Source of the DNA: Agrobacterium tumefaciens
Lineage (GTDB): Bacteria > Pseudomonadota > Alphaproteobacteria > Rhizobiales > Rhizobiaceae
Direction of reading: 5' to 3'
Length of the DNA: 64,000 bases
Assembly (NCBI GenBank): GCA_025559845.1
Contig: CP048469.1
Span: 1,860,001 to 1,924,000 of the forward strand
Position 1 is the stretch's first letter. Each line of letters opens with the position of its first letter. The translations under genes were made by a program, and so were the position numbers. Shown here one piece after another: positions 48,318 to 58,901 of the stretch. Below the pieces are notes generated by a model. That model made no database searches, was not told the origin of the DNA, and saw only the letters and a program-made list of their open reading frames with translations.

Positions 48318-48557
48318 TTAGAACCGCGGCGCCCAGTAAGGAGCCGACCAATCGCGCCGCTTCTTCCTCGCGGAAGGTTCAACGCCGATATCGTCGAGCA
48401 GCCACTCCGGCAAATCGTCAACGCTGTCGGGCGGCGCACGCGGCACAATCGCCGCAAGCAGAACGGTTTTTACGGTTTTCCAGACACCGAATACGACGAA
48501 CAGACGGTCGACCGCATCAGGAAGGCTAAATGCTACCAATGGTTGATTTTTATGCAT
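48318..48557 (-). CDS. Small DUF1127-like protein
   Basis: A protein of about 79 residues. The C-terminal LPEWLLDDIGVEPSARKKRRDW resembles the DUF1127 core (LPDxLLRDIG followed by basic residues), but the match is partial. The N-terminal half is moderately hydrophobic (VDRLFVVFGVWKTVKTVLLAAIV). The function is unknown. Start at 48557 has GGATGG 7 nt upstream; ATG at 48581 is an alternative. A strong stem-loop follows the stop by 15 bp. Confidence 0.6.
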   Translation of the reverse strand: MHKNQPLVAFSLPDAVDRLFVVFGVWKTVKTVLLAAIVPRAPPDSVDDLPEWLLDDIGVEPSARKKRRDWSAPYWAPRF

Positions 48558-48942
48558 AGGAAATCCATCCCGGCGCCGCACGGGCAGCCAGGTCCTCTGG
48601 TGATGAAAAACGGCATGCGAGGCGAGCGGACGCGGCTCAGCACCGCGCGAACGCGCAACTCAATTGCCAGATGATGTGAAAATGCCAGATGGCAAGGAAA
48701 ACAGGCGTATCAGCCTTGTCGGAGGCAAGAACCTCGGGTCATATAACCACCGGAAACATTGCCCGAAATAGCGGACACGCCCAAAAGGCGTACATTGATA
48801 TTTGCAGACATTCCACGCCTCCATAGTTAGCGGTTATAGACGATTGCCACGATACACGAGATGCCCGCATGCGCAAGCGCCGCAATCTCGAATTGCATAA
48901 TCAGCGAAAAACAGATGCAAAAAAGCAACAGGCCGTTTGGAC
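48558..48942. other. Intergenic region between murI and the DUF1127-like gene
   Basis: No convincing gene. The right end (48914-48940) carries a T-rich tract on minus after murI, which may serve for termination, but no strong stem precedes it. The remainder would hold the promoter of the small DUF1127-like gene; I cannot point to clear hexamers. Confidence 0.5.
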
Positions 48943-49737
48943 CTAGACGCTGAGGCCGAAACCCTGCATCAGTCGCCGTGTCGCGAAATCCGGCTTGCCG
49001 GACGTAAACCGCGCAAAGTCAAATCCGTCAGGATGCTCCGCCCCCTGGACGAGTGGCACCAGATGGCGGGCACGGCGCGCAATCGCCTCCGCAGGGTCCA
49101 GCCAGTCAACCGGCCAGGGTGCCAGCTTGCGAAACACATTCGCCATGAAGGGATAGTGGGTGCAGGCAAGGACGACGATGTCGGTGCGTTTGCCGTCGTT
49201 ATCGATAAAGCACGGTTCGATCTCGGCCAGCACCGCCTCGTCGGAAATCGGCTCGCCCCTGATCCAGCTTTCCGCCATCCGCGCAAGGTTCTCCGAACCG
49301 ACAAGGCGGACATGACATTGCGAGGCAAAGGACTGGATGAGATCACGCGTATAGGCACGCTTGACGGTGCCCGGCGTTGCCAGAACGGAAACCAGCCCGG
49401 AACGGGTGCGCTCGGCAGCCGGCTTGATCGCCGGCACCGTACCAACGAAGGTCATATCCGGAAATTTCGCACGCAGATCGGCACCCGCAAGAGTGAATGC
49501 CGTATTGCAGGCAATGATGCAGACTTCAGGATCGTAGTCTCGCAAGAGCTCTTCGAACAGCGAGAGAATGCGGACCTTCAGTGCGGCCTCTTCCCAGCCG
49601 CCATAGGGAAACCCTGCATCGTCAGCGACATAGATGAAACCGCGCTCGGGCATCAGCACGCGCGCTTCGCGCAGGACCGTCAGACCGCCAATGCCGGAAT
49701 CGAACACCAGCACCGGCTTCAGTTCTGCTGCATCCAT
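48943..49737 (-). CDS. murI: Glutamate racemase
   Basis: A 264-residue racemase producing D-glutamate for peptidoglycan. The two catalytic cysteines are Cys77 in IACNTA and Cys192 in LACTHYPF, with [12 protein letters not shown] at the N-terminus and [10 protein letters not shown] following. The ATG at 49737 lies 1 nt after the trmJ stop (TGAGATG), a usual coupling arrangement; ATG at 49755 would overlap trmJ and sits directly on a GGAGA. Confidence 0.95.
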   Translation of the reverse strand: MDAAELKPVLVFDSGIGGLTVLREARVLMPERGFIYVADDAGFPYGGWEEAALKVRILSLFEELLRDYDPEVCIIACNTAFTLAGADLRAKFPDMTFVGTVPAIKPAAERTRSGLVSVLATPGTVKRAYTRDLIQSFASQCHVRLVGSENLARMAESWIRGEPISDEAVLAEIEPCFIDNDGKRTDIVVLACTHYPFMANVFRKLAPWPVDWLDPAEAIARRARHLVPLVQGAEHPDGFDFARFTSGKPDFATRRLMQGFGLSV

Positions 49738-49738
49738 C

Positions 49739-50566
49739 TCAGTCGCTAGAGCCATTCTCCGTCGTCTCCCCTGTCGTTTCCGTCTTTCCGGCCTGCTTGG
49801 GCCAGCGACGCGGGAAACGGTCGAGCGAATTGATTACGCCGCGAAACACGCTGATTTCCTGTTCCGAAAATCCCCGCCGGGAAAGCACGGCACGCAGGTT
49901 GTCGACCATTTTGGGCTTTTTTTCAGCCGGGTGGAAATATCCACGTGCCTCGAGCGCTTCTTCGATGTGCTCGAAAAGGCCAAAAACCTGTTCCTTGGTG
50001 GACGGGCGCTGTTCGACGGACTGGAAGACCGTATCTTCCAGATCTTCCATGCCCGATTTCATCCACTCATAGGACATCAACAGCACAGCCTGCGCGATGT
50101 TGAGCGAGGCAAAGGCCGGGTTGACCGGAAACGTCACGATCTCGTCGGCGAGAGCCACTTCCTCGTTGGTCAGACCCCAGCGCTCGCGCCCGAAGAGGAT
50201 GCCGGTCTTTTCGCCTGCCTTGAATTTGGTCCGCAGCGTGTCGCAGGCCGTGACCGGCGCGCGCACCGGCTTGAAGCCGTAGCGTTCGCGAGCCGTGGTG
50301 GCATAGACGAAATTGAGATCCTTGATCGCTTCTTCCAGCGTGTCGAAAACCTTGGTGCCATCGATGACATGGTCGGCCTTGGACGCGGCCGCACGGGCCT
50401 TTTCGCTTGGCCAACCATCGCGTGGATTGACGAGGCGCAATTCGGCGAGGCCGAAATTGGCCATCGCCCGCGCTACCATGCCGATATTTTCTCCGAGCTG
50501 CGGTTCGACCAGAATGATCGCCGGGCCTTCCGCCACAAGTTCAAGCTCGCTGTTCGTACCTGCCAT
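49739..50566 (-). CDS. trmJ: TrmJ-like SpoU-family RNA 2'-O-methyltransferase
   Basis: A 275-residue SPOUT methyltransferase with the TrmJ pattern: [19 protein letters not shown] at the N-terminus, [14 protein letters not shown] in the middle and [13 protein letters not shown] at the knot. A C-terminal extension of about 90 residues includes [18 protein letters not shown]. TrmJ methylates position 32 of several tRNAs; TtcA elsewhere in the window thiolates the same position, in other tRNAs. It is followed by murI with stop and start nearly touching. Confidence 0.88.
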   Translation of the reverse strand: MAGTNSELELVAEGPAIILVEPQLGENIGMVARAMANFGLAELRLVNPRDGWPSEKARAAASKADHVIDGTKVFDTLEEAIKDLNFVYATTARERYGFKPVRAPVTACDTLRTKFKAGEKTGILFGRERWGLTNEEVALADEIVTFPVNPAFASLNIAQAVLLMSYEWMKSGMEDLEDTVFQSVEQRPSTKEQVFGLFEHIEEALEARGYFHPAEKKPKMVDNLRAVLSRRGFSEQEISVFRGVINSLDRFPRRWPKQAGKTETTGETTENGSSD

Positions 50567-50675
50567 CGTTCGTTTTCCAGTTTCCAGACCGCCGTATCGA
50601 AAATCGATACTCTAAAGCGCGTCTCACTCGCACAGATCGGCGCGGAAATCAAAGCAGGAAGGCTACGTGCCCTCG

Positions 50676-51206
50676 TTATTCGCCCTTGATGATGGTTGCC
50701 ATCTCTTCGCGCAGCGAGTCCGTGCCCTCATCGCCAACACGATGAATGTCGTTGATCACCGGACGACCATCCTCTTCGATGACGTCAAAATTCACTTCAT
50801 CGACTGTCGCCTTCATCTCGGCCTCGTCCATGCAGGCCCACAGCTTGAACTTTGCCGTGACGTTCGTCACGCCATCCTTCGCAGGCGCAGCATCCACGAT
50901 GACATCCTGCAACGGGCAACCGTCCTGCGAGTTGGTGACGACATCGTAACCGAAGGGGTCGCCCGTCGTGCCGCTTTCAGCCTCATAGGCCGGCTTTTTC
51001 GCGGCCTCGCGATATTGTGCGACGAATTCCTTGCTGAACAGTCCGGTCAGCATGTCCTCGTCAAAGATGTATTTCCAGTCCTCGGCTTCGCCTGACCAGT
51101 TCTTGACGGTGATGTCCATGATCTTCTGGACCGGATCGGTGGGACCGGCAGCAAAAGCGCTGGTGGAGAAGAGGATGGCGGCGGTGGCGAGCAGAATGGT
51201 CCGCAT
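50676..51206 (-). CDS. Secreted protein of unknown function
   Basis: A 176-residue protein with a signal peptide (MRTILLATAAILFSTSAFAA). The mature part is about 156 residues, acidic, with a DGCPLQDVIVDAAP block and a second cysteine in KLWACMDEAE, which may form a disulfide. It loosely resembles DUF3828-like periplasmic proteins, but I cannot assign it. ATG at 51206 has AGGA 7 nt upstream. It is divergent from icd. Confidence 0.7.
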   Translation of the reverse strand: MRTILLATAAILFSTSAFAAGPTDPVQKIMDITVKNWSGEAEDWKYIFDEDMLTGLFSKEFVAQYREAAKKPAYEAESGTTGDPFGYDVVTNSQDGCPLQDVIVDAAPAKDGVTNVTAKFKLWACMDEAEMKATVDEVNFDVIEEDGRPVINDIHRVGDEGTDSLREEMATIIKGE

Positions 51207-51420
51207 GATGTAATCCTGGAATTGACCCTTAGACGGGCGAAGCGATTCGCCTGACTGTATTGCGGCAATATGGTTTGGCAATGTTCAAAGCAGCAATGGC
51301 GCCCAGCCAAAAAAGCGCCACTCATGGCTTTGCCTCACGCGCATGCGATGCTATAGCCGCACCGGATATTTTTTCCACATAACGGCGTTTTTGCGCCGCA
51401 GCTTCGAAGGTGAGGAATTC

Positions 51421-52635
51421 ATGGCAAAGATCAAGGTAGCCAATCCGGTCGTCGATCTCGACGGCGACGAAATGACCCGTATCATCTGGCAGCTCATCAA
51501 GGACAAGCTGATCCTGCCGTACCTCGATCTCGATATCGAATACTACGACCTGTCGGTCGAAAACCGCGATGCCACCAACGACCAGGTTACCGTCGATGCT
51601 GCCAACGCCATCAAGAAGCACGGCGTCGGCATCAAGTGCGCAACGATCACGCCGGATGAAGCCCGCGTTGAAGAGTTCGGCCTGAAGCAGATGTGGAAGA
51701 GCCCGAACGGCACGATCCGCAACATTCTCGGCGGCGTCATCTTCCGCGAGCCGATCATCTGCAAGAACGTTCCGCGCCTGGTTCCAGGCTGGACGAAGCC
51801 GATCGTTGTTGGCCGTCACGCTTTCGGCGACCAGTACAAGGCAACCGATTTCAAGTTCCCTGGCAAGGGCAAGCTGACGATCAAGTTCGTCGGTGAAGAT
51901 GGTCAGGTTATCGAAAAGGACGTCTTCGACGCTCCGAGCGCCGGCGTTGCACTGGCAATGTACAACCTCGACGAATCCATCCGCGAATTCGCACGCGCAT
52001 CCATGAACTACGGCCTGATGCGCAAGTGGCCGGTATACCTTTCCACGAAGAACACCATCCTCAAGGCTTACGATGGCCGCTTCAAGGATATCTTCGAAGA
52101 AGTCTACCAGACAGAGTTCAAGGCGAAGTTCGACGAAGTCGGCATCACCTACGAACACCGCCTGATCGACGACATGGTTGCTTCCGCTCTGAAGTGGTCC
52201 GGCGGCTACATCTGGGCCTGCAAGAACTACGACGGCGACGTGCAGTCCGACACGGTTGCGCAGGGCTTCGGCTCGCTCGGCCTGATGACCTCCGTTCTTC
52301 TGTCGCCCGATGGCCGCACGGTTGAAGCCGAAGCTGCTCACGGTACGGTTACGCGCCACTACCGCCAGCACCAGAAGGGTCAGGAAACCTCCACGAACTC
52401 GATCGCTTCGATCTTCGCATGGACCCGTGGCCTCGCTCACCGCGCCAAGCTGGACGACAACGCCGACCTGGCGAAGTTCGCAAGCACGCTCGAAGAAGTC
52501 TGCGTTGCAACCGTTGAAAGCGGCTTCATGACCAAGGACCTCGCGCTCCTTATCGGTCCGGATCAGCCTTGGCTTTCCACAACCGCATTCCTCGACAAGA
52601 TCGACGAAAACCTTCAGAAGGCCATGGCTGCCTGA
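51421..52635 (+). CDS. icd: NADP-dependent isocitrate dehydrogenase
   Basis: A 404-residue eukaryotic-like NADP-IDH that converts isocitrate to 2-oxoglutarate in the TCA cycle. It begins [19 protein letters not shown] and has KSPNGTIRN (substrate), the [28 protein letters not shown] region cut by metal-binding aspartates, and [10 protein letters not shown] for NADP. Start at 51421 follows GGTGAGGA by about 5 nt. Length and motifs are those of rhizobial IDH. Confidence 0.97.
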   Translation: MAKIKVANPVVDLDGDEMTRIIWQLIKDKLILPYLDLDIEYYDLSVENRDATNDQVTVDAANAIKKHGVGIKCATITPDEARVEEFGLKQMWKSPNGTIRNILGGVIFREPIICKNVPRLVPGWTKPIVVGRHAFGDQYKATDFKFPGKGKLTIKFVGEDGQVIEKDVFDAPSAGVALAMYNLDESIREFARASMNYGLMRKWPVYLSTKNTILKAYDGRFKDIFEEVYQTEFKAKFDEVGITYEHRLIDDMVASALKWSGGYIWACKNYDGDVQSDTVAQGFGSLGLMTSVLLSPDGRTVEAEAAHGTVTRHYRQHQKGQETSTNSIASIFAWTRGLAHRAKLDDNADLAKFASTLEEVCVATVESGFMTKDLALLIGPDQPWLSTTAFLDKIDENLQKAMAA

Positions 52636-53024
52636 TTTTCCCGATCATGACACAGAAAACCCGGCCATATGGTCGGGTTTTTTTATGCTTTCGGTCTGGG
52701 CTGCGGCTTCAATAATTCACGACCAGGCGCTTGTTACAACGTCGGGTTTCTTTTTGAATCACCATATCTTGATTAGACGTGACACTAGGCGCACACTCCG
52801 CAACCGACTGCGGCCGTATGCGAAGCTGAACACGACAACAACAATAACCACCTGAATTTCGAACTTCACCCGACTGGCCCGGTCAACAATGCCACACACC
52901 TCTATCGGACCCCGGAGATATATCCCGGTTGCCGACATGTATGCTGCGTGGCTGAACGAGTTGGAGCGTCCATGCCTCCATCCGGGCCAATGGCGCTCTG
53001 AAGTGCGCTTCAGGAGGAGGAGCC
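52636..53024. other. Intergenic region between icd and the GST gene
   Basis: Contains the icd terminator at 52656-52684 and nothing else recognisable apart from the strong ribosome-binding site (AGGAGGAGGAG) of the GST gene. A short hairpin GCGCTCTGAAGTGCGC (52991-53006) lies just before that site. Confidence 0.5.
52656..52684 (+). terminator. icd terminator
   Basis: AAAACCCG and CGGGTTTT, with an inner CC/GG pair, form the stem; a run of T follows. Confidence 0.85.
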
Positions 53025-53651
53025 ATGAGCGAACTGATATTTTATACGAACCCCATGTCGCGCGGCCGCATCGCCCGCTGGATGCTGGAAGAAGTGGGGG
53101 TCCCTTACAAGACGGAAGTTCTGGGCTTCGAAACATCGATGAAGTCGCCCGCCTATCGTTTGATCAATCCGATGACCAAGGTTCCGGCGATCAAACACGG
53201 CGACACGATCGTTACCGAAGCCGCCGCGATCTGTGCCTATCTGGCAGACGCGTTCCCCGGCGCCAATCTCGCACCCACGCCAAAGTCACGTGGCCTCTAT
53301 TATCGCTGGATGTTCTTCGCAGCCGGTCCGCTCGAAATGGCTGTCAGCATGAAGGCACTGGGTTACGAGGTGCCGAAAGAAAAAGTGCGGATGGTGGGCT
53401 GTGGCAGCTATGATGACGTGATGAACACGCTCGAACGCGCCGTCAGCGAAAACCGTTATGTGGCGGGCGATCATTTTTCCGCTGCGGACGTCTACGTCGG
53501 CTCCCACATTGCCTGGGGCATGCAGTTCGGCTCCATCGAAAAACGCCCGCACTTTGTCGAATATGTCAGCCACCTCGGCGAACGCACGGCCTACAAGCGC
53601 GCCCATCAACTGGACGACGAAGCTGCCAAGGAAATGCAGGCAGCCGGTTGA
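53025..53651 (+). CDS. Glutathione S-transferase family protein
   Basis: A 208-residue GST. The N-terminal thioredoxin-like domain contains FYTNPMSRGRIARWMLEE, where Ser12 is the likely catalytic residue, MTKVPAIKHGD (glutathione binding) and VTEAAAICAYLAD. An all-helical C-terminal domain follows, with VAGDHFSAADVYVGSHI. The role is probably detoxification or stress tolerance, and the substrate is unknown. A very strong AGGAGGAGGAG precedes the ATG. Confidence 0.93.
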   Translation: MSELIFYTNPMSRGRIARWMLEEVGVPYKTEVLGFETSMKSPAYRLINPMTKVPAIKHGDTIVTEAAAICAYLADAFPGANLAPTPKSRGLYYRWMFFAAGPLEMAVSMKALGYEVPKEKVRMVGCGSYDDVMNTLERAVSENRYVAGDHFSAADVYVGSHIAWGMQFGSIEKRPHFVEYVSHLGERTAYKRAHQLDDEAAKEMQAAG

Positions 53652-53658
53652 AAAACAA

Positions 53659-53685
53659 AAAAGGCGGGCAATGCCCGCCTTTTTC
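53659..53685. terminator. Bidirectional terminator (GST / alaS)
   Basis: GGCGGGC and GCCCGCC form a tight stem with A-run on the left and T-run on the right. Confidence 0.85.
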
Positions 53686-53705
53686 ATGCGTATGAAATGC
53701 CGTTA

Positions 53706-56369
53706 TCAGGCAGCCAGAGCAGCAGCAACAGCGTCGATTGCCTCACTGGCTTTCGCACCGTCAGGGCCGCCAGCCTGCGCCATGTCAGCGCGACCGCCAC
53801 CACCCTTGCCGCCGAGCGCTGCCGAAGCGGTCCGCACCAGATCAACGGCGCTGAAGCGCGACGTCAGGTCTTCGGTAACAGCGGCAACGGCGCTCGCCTT
53901 GCCGTCCTCAGAGACTGCAATCAGGAGAACGACGCCCGAACCAAGACCACCCTTGGCTTCGTCGGCGAGGCCCTTGAGATCCTTGGCGTCGATGCCGGAA
54001 AGCGACTTGGCGAGGAACTTCACTCCGCCGATTTCCTTGACGTCGCCGGCCGAACCTTCTGCGGAACCGCCACCCATCGCAAGTTTGCGGCGTGCTTCCG
54101 CCAATTCGCGCTCAAGCTTCTTGCGCTCGTCCAGAAGACCTTCGACACGCGAAAGAACATCGGCCGGCTGAACCTTGAGTGAGGATGCCAGCGCCTTCAC
54201 GCGCTCATCCTGTTCCGCGAGGTAGGCAAGTGCGCCCTGCCCTGTCACGGCTTCGATACGGCGAACGCCGGCACCAACCGCGCTTTCACCGAGAACGCGG
54301 ACCAGGCCGATCTGGCCGGTCGCCGAAACATGCGTACCACCGCAAAGCTCGACCGAGTATGGACGGTTGGCCTTGGCGCCATGAATGCCCGTTCCCATGG
54401 AAACGACACGAACCTCATCGCCGTACTTTTCGCCGAACAGCGCCATGGCGCCCTCGGCAATCGCATCGTCGACGCTCATCAGGCGGGTCACGACCGGCGA
54501 GTTCTGCAGGATGATCTCGTTTGCCATTTCCTCGACGATCTTCAGCTCTTCAGCCGACATCGGCTTCGGATGCGAGACGTCGAAACGCAGGCGCTCGGGC
54601 GCGACCAGAGAGCCCTTCTGGGCAACGTGGGTGCCGAGAACCTCGCGCAGTGCCTCATGCAGAAGGTGGGTTGCCGAGTGGTTGGCACGCAGGCGCGAAC
54701 GACGGTCGTGATCGACTGTCAACTGAACCGCTTCACCGACCTTCAGACCGCCCTTCGAAACGGTACCGACGTGCACGAACAGGCCTTCGCCCTTCTTCTG
54801 CGTGTCGGATACGGTGAAGGCACCGTTTTCGCCGTTGATGACACCGGTATCGCCCATCTGGCCACCGGATTCACCGTAGAACGGGGTCTGGCTGACAACG
54901 ACCTGAACGGCTTCGCCATCAGCGGCGGCGTCAACCGACTTGCCGTCCTTGACGATTGCCTGCACGACGCCTTCAGCCGTTTCCGTGTCGTAGCCGAGGA
55001 ATTCGGTTGCGCCGAGCTTTTCCTTGAGCTCGAACCAGACGGTTTCGGTCGCCTTGTCGCCGGAGCCGGCCCAATGCGAACGGGCTTCCGCCTTCTGGCG
55101 CTCCATGGCGTCAGTAAAGCCGGAAATGTCGACGCCGATACCGCGAGCGCGCAGAGCATCCTGCGTCAGATCGAGCGGGAAGCCGTAGGTGTCGTAAAGT
55201 TTGAAGGCGGTTTCGCCATCGAGCATGCCGCCCTTGGACAGATCCACAGTTGCATCAGACAACAGCGACAGACCACGCTCCAGCGTCTTGCGGAAACGGG
55301 TTTCCTCGAGCTTCAGGGTTTCGGAAATCAGCGCTTCTGCACGCACGAGTTCCGGATAGGCGCGGCCCATCTGCTGAACGAGCGCAGGCAGGAGCCTCCA
55401 GATCAGCGGCTCCTTCGCGCCGAGCAGTTCGGCGTGGCGCATGGCGCGGCGCATGATACGGCGCAGAACATAACCGCGACCCTCATTCGACGGCAGAACG
55501 CCATCGGCAATCAGGAAGGCGGACGAACGCAGGTGGTCGGCGATAACACGGTGGCTGGCGCGCTTTTCGCCTTCCGCCGGAACACCGGTTGCCTCGACCG
55601 ACGCCGAGATCAGAGCACGGAACAGGTCGGTGTCGTAGTTGTCGTGCTTACCCTGAAGCAGCGCGGAAATACGTTCCAGGCCCATGCCGGTGTCGATCGA
55701 CGGACGCGGCAAATCGATGCGCTCTTCCTTCGTAATCTGCTCGTACTGCATGAAGACGAGGTTCCAGATCTCGATGAAACGGTCGCCATCTTCATCCGGC
55801 GAACCGGGAGGGCCACCCCAGATGTGATCACCGTGGTCATAGAAGATTTCCGAACAGGGACCGCAAGGACCGGTATCGCCCATCGCCCAGAAGTTATCGC
55901 TGGTCGGAATACGAATGATACGGTCGTCGGAGAAACCGGCGATCTTCTTCCAGAGATTAAAAGCCTCGTCGTCGGTGTGATAGACCGTCACGAGAAGGCG
56001 GTTCTTGTCGATGCCGAACTCGCCAGTGATCAGGTTCCAGGCGTGGCTGATTGCTTCTTCCTTGAAATAATCACCGAAGGAGAAGTTGCCGAGCATTTCA
56101 AAGAAAGTGTGGTGACGTGCCGTGTAACCGACATTGTCGAGGTCGTTGTGCTTGCCACCGGCGCGAACGCACTTCTGCGCCGACGCTGCCGTGGAATAAG
56201 GGCGGCTCTCAAGACCGGTGAAAACGTTCTTGAACTGCACCATGCCCGCATTGGTGAACATCAGCGTCGGGTCGTTACGCGGAACCAGCGGACTGGAAGA
56301 CACGATTTCGTGCCCGTTCTTCTTGAAGTAGTCGAGAAACGTCGACCGAATTTCATTCACACCGCTCAT
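53706..56369 (-). CDS. alaS: Alanyl-tRNA synthetase
   Basis: An 887-residue class II synthetase with all parts: catalytic domain starting [17 protein letters not shown] and [17 protein letters not shown], tRNA-recognition helices, the editing domain with [12 protein letters not shown] and [13 protein letters not shown] (zinc/editing site), a coiled coil (about residues 725-765, rich in Glu, Arg and Lys) and the Gly/Ala-rich C-Ala domain. It charges tRNA-Ala and clears mischarged serine. The frame begins GTG-GGC before the ATG at 56369. It is downstream of recA on the same strand but separated by a terminator. Confidence 0.97.
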   Translation of the reverse strand: MSGVNEIRSTFLDYFKKNGHEIVSSSPLVPRNDPTLMFTNAGMVQFKNVFTGLESRPYSTAASAQKCVRAGGKHNDLDNVGYTARHHTFFEMLGNFSFGDYFKEEAISHAWNLITGEFGIDKNRLLVTVYHTDDEAFNLWKKIAGFSDDRIIRIPTSDNFWAMGDTGPCGPCSEIFYDHGDHIWGGPPGSPDEDGDRFIEIWNLVFMQYEQITKEERIDLPRPSIDTGMGLERISALLQGKHDNYDTDLFRALISASVEATGVPAEGEKRASHRVIADHLRSSAFLIADGVLPSNEGRGYVLRRIMRRAMRHAELLGAKEPLIWRLLPALVQQMGRAYPELVRAEALISETLKLEETRFRKTLERGLSLLSDATVDLSKGGMLDGETAFKLYDTYGFPLDLTQDALRARGIGVDISGFTDAMERQKAEARSHWAGSGDKATETVWFELKEKLGATEFLGYDTETAEGVVQAIVKDGKSVDAAADGEAVQVVVSQTPFYGESGGQMGDTGVINGENGAFTVSDTQKKGEGLFVHVGTVSKGGLKVGEAVQLTVDHDRRSRLRANHSATHLLHEALREVLGTHVAQKGSLVAPERLRFDVSHPKPMSAEELKIVEEMANEIILQNSPVVTRLMSVDDAIAEGAMALFGEKYGDEVRVVSMGTGIHGAKANRPYSVELCGGTHVSATGQIGLVRVLGESAVGAGVRRIEAVTGQGALAYLAEQDERVKALASSLKVQPADVLSRVEGLLDERKKLERELAEARRKLAMGGGSAEGSAGDVKEIGGVKFLAKSLSGIDAKDLKGLADEAKGGLGSGVVLLIAVSEDGKASAVAAVTEDLTSRFSAVDLVRTASAALGGKGGGGRADMAQAGGPDGAKASEAIDAVAAALAA

Positions 56370-56500
56370 GCCCACACACCGCTATAGCTGGAGTCCATCA
56401 TCGCCATCCCATGCGGACGGCCATATTATAAAATCACTGGCTTTTATCGCCCGCTTTCCGCCCTGTCCAGCCGTTGAGCGTAGCATGACGCCCTGGCAAA

Positions 56501-56535
56501 ACAAAAACGACCGCGCGAAACAAGTTCGCGCGGTC
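56501..56535 (-). terminator. recA terminator
   Basis: An 11-bp perfect stem GACCGCGCGAA/TTCGCGCGGTC, 5-nt loop, followed on minus by a T-rich stretch. Confidence 0.9.
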
Positions 56536-56590
56536 CAAATCTCAGAAACGGAAGTAGAGAGACTACAATTCAGGCCAATCTCGAAGCAGA

Positions 56591-57682
56591 TCAGCCTTCA
56601 CCGTCGCCATCGTCACCTTCACCGGCGTCAGGCCCACCGTTCTGCAGGAAGCGATCGGCGATCAGGCCAGCGTTCTGGCGCAGCGCCAGCTCGATCTCAT
56701 TGGCAACCGCCGGATTATCGCGCAGGAAGGTCTTGGCGTTTTCGCGGCCCTGCCCGAGACGCTGACTGTTGTAGGAGAACCACGCACCGGACTTCTCGAC
56801 GATGCCGGCCTTCACGCCGAGATCGACAAGCTCACCGGTCTTGGAAACACCTTCGCCATACATGATGTCGAATTCGACCTGCTTGAAGGGCGGAGCCATC
56901 TTGTTCTTGACGACCTTGACGCGGGTCTGGTTGCCGACAACCTCTTCGCGTTCCTTGACGGCACCGATACGACGAATGTCGAGGCGCACTGAGGCGTAGA
57001 ACTTCAGCGCGTTACCGCCTGTCGTGGTTTCAGGCGAACCGAACATCACACCGATCTTCATACGGATCTGGTTGATGAAAATTACCATGCACTTCGAACG
57101 AGAGATCGACGCAGTCAGCTTGCGCAGCGCCTGGCTCATCAGACGGGCCTGAAGACCTGGAAGGCTGTCGCCCATCTCACCTTCAATTTCCGCACGTGGC
57201 GTCAGCGCCGCAACGGAGTCGACGACGAGAACGTCAACGGCGCCGGAACGAACCAGCGTGTCGGTGATTTCAAGCGCCTGTTCACCCGTGTCCGGCTGCG
57301 AGATCAGCAGGTTCTGCAGATCAACGCCGAGCTTGCGGGCATAGACCGGATCGAGCGCATGCTCGGCGTCCACGAAGGCGCAGATGCCGCCCTTCTTCTG
57401 GGCTTCTGCAATGGTCTGCAGCGCCAGCGTCGTTTTACCCGAGCTTTCCGGCCCGTAAATTTCAATGATACGCCCCTTCGGCAAACCACCGATTCCGAGC
57501 GCGATATCCAGACTGAGCGAACCCGTCGATACGGTTTCGACTTCGACTACGTTTTCATTGGAACCGAGCTTCATGATCGATCCCTTGCCGAACGAACGTT
57601 CGATCTGGGAGAGCGCCGCTTCCAGTGCCTTGCTTTTATCCACCGATTTATCCTCTACGAGACGCAAAGAATTTTGTGCCAT
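56591..57682 (-). CDS. recA: RecA recombinase
   Basis: A 363-residue RecA. Walker [10 protein letters not shown], the [21 protein letters not shown] loop 1 region, [21 protein letters not shown] (loop 2) and the acidic C-terminal tail with [10 protein letters not shown] are all present. It drives homologous recombination and triggers LexA self-cleavage. ATG at 57682 with AAAGGTG 6 nt upstream matches the family start; 113 open codons upstream are not coding. Two SOS-box-like repeats lie upstream. Confidence 0.98.
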   Translation of the reverse strand: MAQNSLRLVEDKSVDKSKALEAALSQIERSFGKGSIMKLGSNENVVEVETVSTGSLSLDIALGIGGLPKGRIIEIYGPESSGKTTLALQTIAEAQKKGGICAFVDAEHALDPVYARKLGVDLQNLLISQPDTGEQALEITDTLVRSGAVDVLVVDSVAALTPRAEIEGEMGDSLPGLQARLMSQALRKLTASISRSKCMVIFINQIRMKIGVMFGSPETTTGGNALKFYASVRLDIRRIGAVKEREEVVGNQTRVKVVKNKMAPPFKQVEFDIMYGEGVSKTGELVDLGVKAGIVEKSGAWFSYNSQRLGQGRENAKTFLRDNPAVANEIELALRQNAGLIADRFLQNGGPDAGEGDDGDGEG

Positions 57683-57741
57683 CTGAAACACCTTTAGGTT
57701 ATTGAAGCCACGCAGGCAATGAAGCAGTATGGAAACGGTAT

Positions 57742-57756
57742 GTACCCTATTTGTTC
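57742..57756. promoter_or_regulatory. SOS (LexA) box candidate upstream of recA
   Basis: GTACCCTATTTGTTC fits the alphaproteobacterial GTTC-N7-GTTC with one mismatch (GTAC for GTTC), 60 bp before the recA start. A second degenerate copy, GTTC-N7-GTTT, is at 57810-57824. Confidence 0.5.
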
Positions 57757-57928
57757 TCATTTCGCAAGGCGACGCCAGAACATTGAAAACAAATAGCGAT
57801 AAGTCATTTGTTCTATTTTTGTTTTTCTCGGCGCCGCTCGGGTCGCCTTTCAGGAAAAACAGTCCGGGAACCGATTTTTTCAGCCGAATCGGAGAAAGAT
57901 TTCGGGTCTCCAGAAAAGGGAAGAAGCG

Positions 57929-58870
57929 TTGAAAAAGATACTCGTTCTGGGAGGAGCGCATATCGACAGGCGCGGCATGATCGAGGCGGAAACCACGCCC
58001 GGTGCCAGCAATCCAGGACACTGGATGGAAGAAGCAGGCGGCGGCGGCTTCAATGCGGCCCGTAACCTGTCCCGTCTCGGCTTTGAGGTTCGCATCATCA
58101 GCCCGCGCGGTGGAGACGTCACTGGCGAGGCCGTTGCGGCAGCGGCTCGACAGGCCGGTGTCGAAGACACCCCTTTCGTTTTCCTCGATCGCCGCACACC
58201 AAGTTATACGGCCATTCTGGAACGCGACGGCAATCTGGTCATCGCGCTCGCAGACATGGACCTCTACAAGCTTTTCACGCCGCGACGCCTGCGCGTACGG
58301 TCCGTGCGCGAAGCGATCCGCTCGACCGACATTATCCTATGCGACGCCAACCTGCCGGAAGACACGCTGACGGCAATCGGCCTGGCAGCCCGCGTCTGCG
58401 GCAAGATGCTTGCGGCGATCGCGATCTCGCCCGCCAAGGCGGTCAAACTCAAACCGGCATTTGCGGACATCGACATTCTTTTCATGAATGAAGCCGAGGC
58501 GCGCGCGCTGACCGGAGAGAACCCCGACGATATCCGGCAGTGGCCCGATATCTTCAGAAAAACCGGCCTGCGCGGTGGCGTGGTCACGTCCGGCTCCAAA
58601 CAGGCGATCGCTTTTGACCGAAACCAGGCAGCGACACTCGTTCCGCCCCGCGTCGACGATGTGAAGGATGTGACCGGTGCGGGCGACGCCATGGCCTCCG
58701 GTTATCTTTCCGCCATTGCCGAGGGCGCAACCATCATGCAGGCGCTGCGACTGGGGGCAGCAGCAGCAGCCCTCACCGTCCAATCGCCCTTCGCAACCTC
58801 GCCCGATCTATCGAAAAACGGTGTCGAGCTCATGTCGGGACTTGTGCCCGAGGCCGAAACACTGGCATGA
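57929..58870 (+). CDS. psuK: PfkB-family kinase, probable pseudouridine kinase
   Basis: A 313-residue PfkB sugar/nucleoside kinase. Features are [13 protein letters not shown] at the start, [14 protein letters not shown] in the substrate lobe, and the ATP/anion-hole motif [13 protein letters not shown] near residue 250 with the catalytic Asp. The assignment to pseudouridine rests mainly on the neighbour: psuG starts 31 bp downstream, and PsuK phosphorylates pseudouridine for PsuG to cleave. The start is TTG at 57929 with AGGGA 8 nt upstream. It is divergent from recA. Confidence 0.85.
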   Translation: MKKILVLGGAHIDRRGMIEAETTPGASNPGHWMEEAGGGGFNAARNLSRLGFEVRIISPRGGDVTGEAVAAAARQAGVEDTPFVFLDRRTPSYTAILERDGNLVIALADMDLYKLFTPRRLRVRSVREAIRSTDIILCDANLPEDTLTAIGLAARVCGKMLAAIAISPAKAVKLKPAFADIDILFMNEAEARALTGENPDDIRQWPDIFRKTGLRGGVVTSGSKQAIAFDRNQAATLVPPRVDDVKDVTGAGDAMASGYLSAIAEGATIMQALRLGAAAAALTVQSPFATSPDLSKNGVELMSGLVPEAETLA

Positions 58871-58901
58871 ACCCGCTTTTAAAAAATCTGGAACAGATAA
58901 G

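Noticed and set aside
54330..56387. Plus-strand open frame of 685 codons opposite alaS
   Set aside because: Same artefact. AlaRS motifs on the other strand are complete, and the antisense protein has no recognisable domain.
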